DNA from: UBA3210 sp002363635
Lineage (GTDB): Bacteria; Bacillota_I; Bacilli_A; RFN20; CAG-449
NCBI GenBank assembly: GCA_946641515.1
Contig: CAMPBT010000026.1
Location: forward strand, 1-6,373
Direction of reading: 5' to 3'
Length of the DNA stretch: 6,373 nt
Under the pieces are notes generated by a model that saw only the letters and a list, made by a program, of their open reading frames with translations, did not search any database and was not told the DNA's origin. This document shows positions 1 to 4,493 of the stretch, piece after piece; the first letter of the stretch is position 1, and every line of letters starts with the position of its first letter. Made by a program: the position numbers and the translations under genes.

Positions 1-135
1 TTCCATATATCTTAAAGAAAATAATGATTCATTGTTTAACCTTTTTAAAACATCATCCCAATTAATTCCCTTATGCAATTTTTCATTTTTGATAAATCTT
101 TTTTCTAAAATTGATATTAATTCTTCATTATTCAT
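1..135 (-). CDS. DUF4256 family protein, N-terminal fragment (cut by window edge)
   Basis: The leftward frame starts at 135 and runs open to the window edge, giving 45 residues beginning MNNEELISILEKRF. The pattern of an E-L-L-x-x-L-x-x-RF start, then HKGINWDDV, then a run of leucines ending in a ME pair, fits my memory of the N terminus of DUF4256 proteins (usual form ELL..L..RF..N..RHKG..W..V...L..N...LWSL.EME). These are soluble Firmicutes proteins of roughly 185 residues with no established function. The start is supported by a GAGGTG Shine-Dalgarno sequence at 145-140, four bases upstream. No other in-frame ATG has comparable support. The rest of the gene lies outside the window, so integrity cannot be judged. 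The family call rests on a short match and is likely but not certain. Confidence 0.7.
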   Translation of the reverse strand, partial: MNNEELISILEKRFIKNEKLHKGINWDDVLKRLNNESLFSLRYME

Positions 136-189
136 ATTACACCTCATGATTGTTCTTTGTTTTTCGCATAATATTACCAAAGTTTTAAG

Positions 190-222
190 ATTATAACTAA
201 TCGTAATATTGCTATTTTACGA
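190..222 (-). promoter_or_regulatory. Possible promoter of the DUF4256 gene, with a small inverted repeat
   Basis: A perfect leftward TATAAT lies at 195-190, about 55 bases before the start codon. No good -35 box is found at the expected distance. A 6-bp inverted repeat (TCGTAA at 201-206, TTACGA at 217-222) sits in the region between -10 and -35, where a repressor or activator might bind. AT-rich DNA produces TATAAT by chance, so this is tentative. Confidence 0.3.
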
Positions 223-367
223 ACAGCTGAAAAGATCATTAATTAATAGTTAAATATATTTTATCATATAATTCATTTTCAATTAATATATAATGAGTCA
301 AGCATATCCATAGAACGATTATTTGCATATTAGTTTCATTCGTATCACCTACGATTAGATTGTATCA

Positions 368-406
368 TATTTCCCATTTTTCAATAATATTTAAAATTGG
401 GAAATA
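368..406. repeat. Imperfect inverted repeat
   Basis: The arm TATTTCCCA (368-376) pairs perfectly with TGGGAAATA (398-406). After one T-T mismatch, four more A-T pairs (378-381 with 393-396) extend the stem. Neither side is followed by a run of T on its own strand, so it does not look like an intrinsic terminator. It could be an operator or a structured element just beyond the tRNA terminator. Confidence 0.45.
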
Positions 407-424
407 ACTATTTAAAAGTAAATT

Positions 425-467
425 AAAAGAAAAAAGGTTTGATACGTTGTTTCCATTGTATCAAACC
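425..467 (-). terminator. Rho-independent terminator after tRNA-Ala
   Basis: On the leftward strand a perfect 10-bp stem (GGTTTGATAC at 467-458 with GTATCAAACC at 445-436) encloses a 12-base loop. It is followed at once by six T, a C and four more T. It lies 13 bases past the CCA end of the tRNA and would end transcripts from the membrane-protein/thioesterase/tRNA group. Confidence 0.85.
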
Positions 468-480
468 ATTGCTTTCAATA

Positions 481-556
481 TGGTGGAGACGACCGGGCTC
501 GAACCGGCCACCCTTTCGTTGCGAACGAAATGCTCTCCCAGATGAGCTACGCCCCC
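481..556 (-). tRNA. tRNA-Ala (anticodon CGC)
   Basis: A complete 76-base cloverleaf with encoded CCA. Reading leftward, the acceptor arm GGGGGCG pairs with CGTCTCC, including a G3-U70 wobble, the classic identity element of alanine tRNA. The D arm is GCTC/GAGC. The anticodon arm is TTTCG-TTCGCAA-CGAAA, putting C34 G35 C36 after U33. The five-base variable loop is GGGTG, and the T arm is GCCGG-TTCGAGC-CCGGT. The anticodon CGC reads the alanine codon GCG. The gene starts 18 bases after the thioesterase stop codon on the same strand and is followed by a terminator. Confidence 0.95.
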
Positions 557-561
557 AATAC

Positions 562-597
562 AATGAGTATTTTATTACTCGATTGTAATTTTTGCAA
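562..597 (-). promoter_or_regulatory. Candidate promoter for tRNA-Ala
   Basis: Reading leftward, TTGCAA (597-592) and TAAAAT (574-569) are exactly 17 bases apart, and the expected start near 562 is about six bases before the mature tRNA 5' end. The -10 box directly adjoins the thioesterase stop codon (577-575). The tRNA could therefore be made both from this promoter and by readthrough from the thioesterase gene. Confidence 0.45.
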
Positions 598-1309
598 CAA
601 AACACTTAACATCATTTTGGAATGCAACAATATTAAATGTCTTATCAATTTGTTCGTATTTAATAATTACAGGAACATCCTTAACCAATTCTTTATCAAA
701 ATCCATTTGAACATGTTTCATTCTGACTCCATGTAATTCAGGAAGCGCTAAATAAATGTAATTAGCGTATTTCGCGTTATTAATATGTCCGTTATGATCT
801 AAATCTAATACAGAAGGAATAACCGTTCCACTCTTGGGATTGTCAAATTCAAATTCAGGCAATTTAGAAGCACTTTGAGAGAAGTTTCTATTAGTTAGAA
901 GTTCTTCTTCACATCCTTTATAAAGATCTACTAGGCGTTGAATTCTACGAGTAGAATAGGATGCAACAATCCATTTAGAAGACATCTTAATATAAACTCT
1001 ATTTTCATCTTTACTAGATACAATTAAAGTCTCTCTATCGCAATCAATTTTTCCCGCAGCCAAAGGCCAAGTAATAACTTTGATTTCTTCATATAGAGGA
1101 GGATATTCAACATATTCAATTTCATGTCTAATAACCATCCATATCTTATCATCTTTAATAAAATCAGAATAGCCAATGCCAAGTGTATCAGCATGGTTGC
1201 CTGCAACGTCTTGAGCAAAATCTAAAACAGAAGATAATAAAATATTATCCTTAAAATCAAAATCAGATACTCTTAATTTAAATGTATTAGAAAATGAAGC
1301 TTTTCCCAT
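575..1309 (-). CDS. Acyl-ACP thioesterase (FatA/FatB-like, hotdog fold)
   Basis: This 244-residue protein fits the bacterial acyl-ACP thioesterase family (PF01643), which releases free fatty acids from acyl-ACP in the cytoplasm and can influence membrane acyl-chain supply. The N-terminal hotdog (about 5-125) has the substrate-side helix FAQDVAGNHADTLG (31-44) and the following IWMVIRHEIEYVEYP strand. The second hotdog (about 155-244) carries DLDHNGHINNAKYANY (169-184), matching the plant and bacterial D-x-N-x-H motif (D171, N173, H175). A glutamate at 207 lies near where the FatB catalytic Glu falls, with Leu rather than Cys after it. Length is normal. The start has an AAGGAG Shine-Dalgarno sequence nine bases upstream. 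It lies 46 bases after the membrane-protein gene on the same strand, with no clear promoter between, so cotranscription is likely. Chain-length preference cannot be read from the sequence. Confidence 0.88.
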   Translation of the reverse strand: MGKASFSNTFKLRVSDFDFKDNILLSSVLDFAQDVAGNHADTLGIGYSDFIKDDKIWMVIRHEIEYVEYPPLYEEIKVITWPLAAGKIDCDRETLIVSSKDENRVYIKMSSKWIVASYSTRRIQRLVDLYKGCEEELLTNRNFSQSASKLPEFEFDNPKSGTVIPSVLDLDHNGHINNAKYANYIYLALPELHGVRMKHVQMDFDKELVKDVPVIIKYEQIDKTFNIVAFQNDVKCFVAKITIE

Positions 1310-1355
1310 AATAACTATCTCCTTCTATTAAGGTTTTCTCGAAAAAACTTGATTT

Positions 1356-2237
1356 TTAAATATGATTTCTATCTTCATCTCTATCTAAATCAAATGATTC
1401 AACAGTTTGAACAGTTGCAAAGAAAATATTAGATAGAATATTAATTAAATAAGTAATTTCAGTAATTAATGCAATAACTGCTGGACCTACTAAATAGCTA
1501 TAATCCTTACCCAAAGAAATATATGTTTTACATTCATTAATAGCAGTTGATTGAATCTTTAATTGAGTTAAAGAAAAGCCATTAAAATAAGCATATGAAG
1601 TAGCATATGGAGGCTTAACACTTGAACCAATCATATGAATATATTTAGTTAAAAAATCATATGCTTTAGTATTAACAGCCATAATCATTACAGTAAAAAG
1701 TAAAATAAAGAAAATTGCATTAGTTGCAATATTAAAGTAATAAGAAAATCTACCAACTTTAGTATTATTGTTTTTAACTTTAAATAATGTAGAAACAAAA
1801 ATCATCATAAAAGCAGAAGAAATTAACATTGAAACAACTCTAATCATCATAAATGTTTGAATAATCTTTTGATTATTAGCTTCACTAAACATTTTAGTTC
1901 TATTAATAGATGCAAAGATTAAATAAGAAACACACATTGCAATAATAAGAAGCTGAGAAACTGCTCCTCCAATAGTAGAGATATTATATAAGGCACTCTT
2001 TTGATCTTTCTTAGATACGAAATAACCCATAAACATAGTTCCTACTAGTATGCAAGATGCCATTAACATAAATAAATTAGCGTTCATCGCCCAAAAACTA
2101 CTAGCAGTAGTAGTTGAAGTAACAGAAGAAACTGATGATAAATAATCACCGAACATAAAGAACGCTACAATTTGAAGTATAAAGCCTAAGATTCCTATAA
2201 GTAGCCAATAAGAAAATCTAAATCTAAATTTTTCCAT
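1356..2237 (-). CDS. Multi-pass membrane protein of unknown function
   Basis: I do not recognise this 293-residue protein. It shows about six hydrophobic segments: roughly 9-29, 51-73, 88-110, 128-152, 167-188 and 249-275. A positively charged start (MEKFRFRF) and the Lys/Arg-rich connectors at 76-80 and 153-163 suggest a cytoplasmic N terminus. The longest non-membrane stretch is about 190-248, between the last two segments, predicted outside the cell by simple charge reasoning. A Ser/Thr-rich loop (33-47) follows segment 1, and the tail is acidic (FDLDRDEDRN). There is no signal cleavage site, ATP-binding motif or transporter signature. The start is supported by an AGGTGA Shine-Dalgarno sequence seven bases upstream and a good promoter. 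It is first in a unit with the thioesterase and divergent from the sigma factor gene, so a membrane or lipid role is possible but unproven. Confidence 0.8.
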   Translation of the reverse strand: MEKFRFRFSYWLLIGILGFILQIVAFFMFGDYLSSVSSVTSTTTASSFWAMNANLFMLMASCILVGTMFMGYFVSKKDQKSALYNISTIGGAVSQLLIIAMCVSYLIFASINRTKMFSEANNQKIIQTFMMIRVVSMLISSAFMMIFVSTLFKVKNNNTKVGRFSYYFNIATNAIFFILLFTVMIMAVNTKAYDFLTKYIHMIGSSVKPPYATSYAYFNGFSLTQLKIQSTAINECKTYISLGKDYSYLVGPAVIALITEITYLINILSNIFFATVQTVESFDLDRDEDRNHI

Positions 2238-2251
2238 AGTCTTTCACCTGC

Positions 2252-2271
2252 TTGATTATAATTATAATCAA
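2252..2271. repeat. Perfect 20-bp palindrome over the -10 box
   Basis: TTGATTATAA followed by its exact reverse complement TTATAATCAA spans 2252-2271. It covers the -10 box and the expected transcript start of the leftward promoter, a position where a dimeric repressor would block transcription. Two back-to-back TATAAT boxes by themselves create part of this symmetry, so an operator role is an inference. Confidence 0.55.
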
Positions 2272-2289
2272 TATATATTTTAGGTTCAA
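2254..2289 (-). promoter_or_regulatory. Promoter of the membrane protein/thioesterase unit
   Basis: Reading leftward, TTGAAC (2289-2284) and a perfect TATAAT (2266-2261) are 17 bases apart. This places the transcript start near 2254 and gives a leader of about 17 bases that carries the AGGTGA ribosome binding site. The -10 box lies inside a 20-bp palindrome. Confidence 0.6.
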
Positions 2290-2346
2290 TAAACAAAAAT
2301 TTTTACAATTTACCAATAAAAACAATTTCTTATATGTATATATAGA

Positions 2347-2483
2347 GTAAGGATTGAAATAGTCCGCATAAAAGAGTCCTTACCGTATAACAATTATGAA
2401 GTATTCCCCACTTCATAATTTGTCGTGTCACAAGAGAGATTCCCCTAAAATAATGTGTTATCTCTATATCCATCTCTCTTGTG
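2347..2483. ncRNA. Candidate structured RNA: three tandem hairpins upstream of the sigma factor gene
   Basis: Three well-formed hairpins lie in a row with gaps of eight bases. Hairpin 1 pairs 2347-2355 with 2375-2383 (nine pairs, one G-U, 19-base loop). Hairpin 2 pairs AATTATGAAGT (2392-2402) with ACTTCATAATT (2410-2420), with loop ATTCCCC. Hairpin 3 pairs CACAAGAGAGAT (2429-2440) with ATCTCTCTTGTG (2472-2483), all 12 perfect; its loop begins TCCCC, and ATTCCCC recurs at 2439-2445. A second ATCTCT copy (2460-2465) could pair with 2435-2440 instead and switch hairpin 3. Unpaired C-rich segments are typical of Firmicutes small RNAs that bind Shine-Dalgarno sequences. I see no convincing promoter or T-run terminator, so the strand, and whether this is a leader, a small RNA or a DNA-level element, are open. 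I do not recognise a known riboswitch. Confidence 0.35.
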
Positions 2484-2486
2484 CAC

Positions 2487-2535
2487 ATTTTAGTTAAAAT
2501 TAATACTAGTATTAAAAATAAAAATTAACTAAAAT
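2487..2535. repeat. Nested palindromes over the sigma operon promoter
   Basis: An 11-bp inverted repeat (ATTTTAGTTAA at 2487-2497, TTAACTAAAAT at 2525-2535) encloses a perfect 16-bp palindrome, TTAATACTAGTATTAA (2500-2515). The inner palindrome overlaps the proposed -35 box and the outer right arm reaches the -10 box, so the pair brackets the promoter like a double operator. Confidence 0.5.
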
Positions 2536-2540
2536 ATAAT
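2512..2540 (+). promoter_or_regulatory. Promoter of the sigma/anti-sigma operon
   Basis: A perfect TATAAT (2535-2540) lies 17 bases after TTAAAA (2512-2517), which matches four of six -35 consensus positions. The transcript would start near 2547, just before the sigma factor ribosome binding site. This is a housekeeping-type promoter; I found no clear ECF-type promoter (AAC, then CGT) that would indicate autoregulation. Confidence 0.5.
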
Positions 2541-2563
2541 TTATACGAAAGGTAGCAAGGACT

Positions 2564-3091
2564 ATGAGCGATAAATCATTACAAAAAGCAATGAAGCGTC
2601 TTAAAAGCGGTGATACTAGCGCTCTAGAAGATATCTATAACGAAACCTCAAAAGGAATATATACCTTTGTCTTACCCTATGTAAAAACAAAAGAAATTGC
2701 AGAAGATATCGTCCAAAACACATTTGTTACTATATATCAAAAAATCAATTTATATAATGAAAACTATTCAGCAAGAAACTGGATATTAACAATAGCAAAA
2801 AATTTATCTTTAAATGAAATTGAAAAGAATAAACGAGAAGTTTCTTACGATTTCAACGAAAATCCAAATTCAATATCTTATTCGGAAGTATATAAAGAAA
2901 CGCCATTACTTGATTTAGCAAAGAAAATCTTATCTGAAGAAGAATTTAATATAATTAACTTACATATTGTCGGTGACATGAAGCACCGTGAAATAGCAAG
3001 CGCATTAGATATGCCTATCGGCACAGTCACTTGGCTTTATAAAAAAGCTATTGATAAATTAAAGAAAGAAATGAAAGGAGGAGATATCTAA
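2564..3091 (+). CDS. ECF-family RNA polymerase sigma factor
   Basis: This 175-residue protein has the two-domain layout of extracytoplasmic-function sigma factors. Region 2 (about 10-93) contains the helix AEDIVQNTFVTIYQKI (46-61) that binds core polymerase, and the -10 recognition part SARNWILTIAKNLSLNEI (69-86). After a short linker, region 4 (about 113-170) has the helix-turn-helix MKHREIASALDMPIGTVTWL (139-158) for -35 recognition. Length is typical and there is no C-terminal extension. It lacks the SigI-type C-terminal domain, so it is not SigI. The start has only a moderate GAAAGG site (2547-2552), eleven bases upstream; the AAGG at 2557 is too close. M10 could be a second start but has no ribosome binding site. 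The stop codon overlaps the next gene's ATG by one base (TAATG), so it is translationally coupled to its likely anti-sigma factor. Confidence 0.92.
   Translation: MSDKSLQKAMKRLKSGDTSALEDIYNETSKGIYTFVLPYVKTKEIAEDIVQNTFVTIYQKINLYNENYSARNWILTIAKNLSLNEIEKNKREVSYDFNENPNSISYSEVYKETPLLDLAKKILSEEEFNIINLHIVGDMKHREIASALDMPIGTVTWLYKKAIDKLKKEMKGGDI
3074..3081 (+). promoter_or_regulatory. Strong ribosome binding site of the anti-sigma gene
   Basis: AAAGGAGG lies nine bases before the ATG, inside the last codons of the sigma gene. It is much closer to consensus than the sigma gene's own site, which favours an excess of anti-sigma over sigma protein. Confidence 0.7.
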
Positions 3092-4410
3092 TGAAATCAA
3101 AATTAGAAAAGCGAATGAAAAAAGAAGCTAGTCAGATATCTTGTCCTGATTTATTTTCTTCTATACAAAATAGATTAGGTATAGAAGAAGAAAAGAAAGT
3201 TCCTTTTTGGAATAAGCGAAGAATAATTACCTTTTCTACAGTAGGCGCTATGGCACTAGTTGTAGCAGTTTCTATACCTGTAGGAATGACACTGTCTTCA
3301 GAAGAAAACACATATTCTATTGTTACTCTCACTATAAATTCGTCAGTAGTTTCAAGTGAAGTAAGTTCTAGATATGCAACTAAAAAACTCGCTAACAATT
3401 CTTCTGCTACAGAAGATACCTCAGATATTACAATTTCTCTATATTTAGAAAATAGTGAAGTGGTTGAATCATCTGCATCTGATACAAATTCTCAATTAAT
3501 ATTATCTGGCACTGATAATGAAGAAAAGAACGTAAAATCATACGTAAAGTCAATAGTAAGTGCTGCAATTTATGCAGGTTTTCTCGATAAAACTAATAAA
3601 GATAACAATATTTCTCTATTAGTTTACTCAGATAGTGAAAAGCAAAAATCCAACATTATCAATTACTTAGGAGAAGGTATTATCTCCTCATTAAAAGACA
3701 ATTATGTATATGGATATATTATCGATGAAGAAGCATTAAAGTCTTCAGATCAAGCTCGTGCAAACGAATTAAATATTAGCGTAAATAAATATAAACTAAT
3801 TAAAAAGATTATCTCTTTGTATAAAGAATCATACACTGAAGAAGATTTAAAATCATATACATTTGATGAATTAAAAACACTATTAATAGCAAAAGGAAAA
3901 GAAGCATTATTAACTCCTCCTAACCTTCCTGAATTTGACATCTACAAACAACAATTCATGCAAGAAATAAAAGAGTTTATGCCTCACTTAGAAGATTTGC
4001 AGAAACAAATTAACAAGCTCAGAAACTCAATTATCATGAGTGGAGTAAAAATAGATAAATCATATTTGTTATATAACTATAAACATTACATGATGGAATA
4101 CGGACATGTACCTCATGAATTCACATATTATGAAAAGCAAAATCCAAGCAAAAATCTAAATGCTAACGAAAATAATCTAGAAGTTGCAAAATTAATTTCT
4201 CTAATAGAAGAATCAAAATTATATATAGATACAAATATTAAACCAATCGCAGAAAAATATAAAAATAATTATATACCACAAGGAGAACAGGGTTTCAAAG
4301 ATGAATTCGATAGAAGATATAACGAATTTAGCGATGAAAGACCAGATGAATGGAAAAACGAATATAACGATTATTATAATTCTGATGATAGATATTGGTT
4401 AAAGAAGTAA
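3091..4410 (+). CDS. RsgI-like membrane anti-sigma factor with unusual C-terminal extension
   Basis: A 439-residue single-pass membrane protein. Residues 1-44 are basic and cytoplasmic; SCPDLFSSIQNRLG (17-30) is the probable sigma-binding segment. One membrane helix follows (about 45-68). The extracytoplasmic part resembles Bacillus RsgI: strand YSIVTLTINSS (75-85, RsgI has YVSIDINPS), a Ser-rich insert (84-145), a helix-strand core (147-215), and ARANELNISVNKYKLIKKI (222-240) then YTEEDLKSYTFDELKTLL (248-265), matching RsgI A.QLGIS.GKY.L.EKL and the SVEEVR..SVSEI stretch. In that family the domain (SEAL) self-cleaves at Asn-Pro and feeds regulated intramembrane proteolysis, freeing the sigma factor. 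Here Asn83 is followed by Ser. The RsgI_N domain is absent. Residues 275-439 are charged, partly helical, with an Asp/Glu/Tyr-rich end, and I do not recognise them; they are a candidate sensor. Pairing with the upstream ECF sigma factor follows from the one-base overlap. Confidence 0.8.
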   Translation: MKSKLEKRMKKEASQISCPDLFSSIQNRLGIEEEKKVPFWNKRRIITFSTVGAMALVVAVSIPVGMTLSSEENTYSIVTLTINSSVVSSEVSSRYATKKLANNSSATEDTSDITISLYLENSEVVESSASDTNSQLILSGTDNEEKNVKSYVKSIVSAAIYAGFLDKTNKDNNISLLVYSDSEKQKSNIINYLGEGIISSLKDNYVYGYIIDEEALKSSDQARANELNISVNKYKLIKKIISLYKESYTEEDLKSYTFDELKTLLIAKGKEALLTPPNLPEFDIYKQQFMQEIKEFMPHLEDLQKQINKLRNSIIMSGVKIDKSYLLYNYKHYMMEYGHVPHEFTYYEKQNPSKNLNANENNLEVAKLISLIEESKLYIDTNIKPIAEKYKNNYIPQGEQGFKDEFDRRYNEFSDERPDEWKNEYNDYYNSDDRYWLKK

Positions 4411-4416
4411 CTTATT

Positions 4417-4454
4417 GCCAAGTCAGTTATCTAAATTACTGATTTGGCTTTTTT
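4417..4454 (+). terminator. Rho-independent terminator after the sigma/anti-sigma operon
   Basis: GCCAAGTCAGT (4417-4427) pairs with ACTGATTTGGC (4438-4448), eleven pairs including one G-U, around a ten-base loop. Six T follow directly (4449-4454). It begins six bases after the anti-sigma stop codon. Confidence 0.9.
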
Positions 4455-4471
4455 ATTTATAAAATAAATCA

Positions 4472-4489
4472 TATAATGTCTTTGGTGAT
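4472..4489 (+). promoter_or_regulatory. -10 box and start-deciding ribosome binding site of the RNA methyltransferase gene
   Basis: TATAAT at 4472-4477 is a perfect -10 box; the -35 position falls in the preceding T-run (TTTTTT, 4449-4454) and is weak. GGTGAT (4484-4489) matches the right half of the extended Shine-Dalgarno consensus and lies four bases before the ATG at 4494. The upstream ATG at 4476 overlaps the -10 box and has no ribosome binding site, so 4494 is the better start. Confidence 0.5.
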
Positions 4490-4493
4490 TTTT

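Larger units (their letters stand above)
146..424. other. Intergenic stretch without a recognisable gene
   Basis: This AT-rich stretch between the DUF4256 start and the tRNA-side terminator contains only very short frames. Apart from the tentative promoter near 190 and the inverted repeat at 368-406, I see nothing I can name. It has no tRNA-like sequence and no tandem repeats. Confidence 0.5.

Noticed and set aside
319..350. Six-codon leftward frame (MKLICK) preceded by AGGTGA at a good distance
   Set aside because: The ribosome binding site is good, but six codons can arise by chance and no promoter or attenuator structure supports a leader peptide.
423..605. 60-residue leftward frame across the tRNA
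   Set aside because: It is the translated tRNA gene and its terminator; the tRNA cloverleaf fully explains the sequence.
530..736. 68-residue rightward frame opposite the thioesterase 3' end
   Set aside because: Antisense shadow of the thioesterase and tRNA genes, with no ribosome binding site or family resemblance.
1330..1350. Small A/T hairpin between the membrane protein and thioesterase genes
   Set aside because: Few pairs, interrupted by a mismatch, and no T-run after it; it would not terminate transcription.
2355..2387. Possible ECF autoregulatory promoter (TGAAAT then CGTA)
   Set aside because: The gap between the boxes is about 23 bases, too long for the 16-17 typical of ECF promoters, and both boxes are in hairpin 1 or its edge.
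2396..2497. 33-codon rightward frame (starts MKYSPLHNLSCHK) across the hairpins
   Set aside because: No ribosome binding site, and the base pairing of the hairpins explains the sequence better than coding does; the composition is not protein-like.
2564..3091. Identification of the sigma factor as SigI because of its RsgI-like partner
   Set aside because: It is too short and has an ordinary ECF region 4 instead of the SigI C-terminal domain.
3132..3398. 88-residue leftward frame opposite the anti-sigma gene
   Set aside because: Antisense shadow of a well-supported gene.
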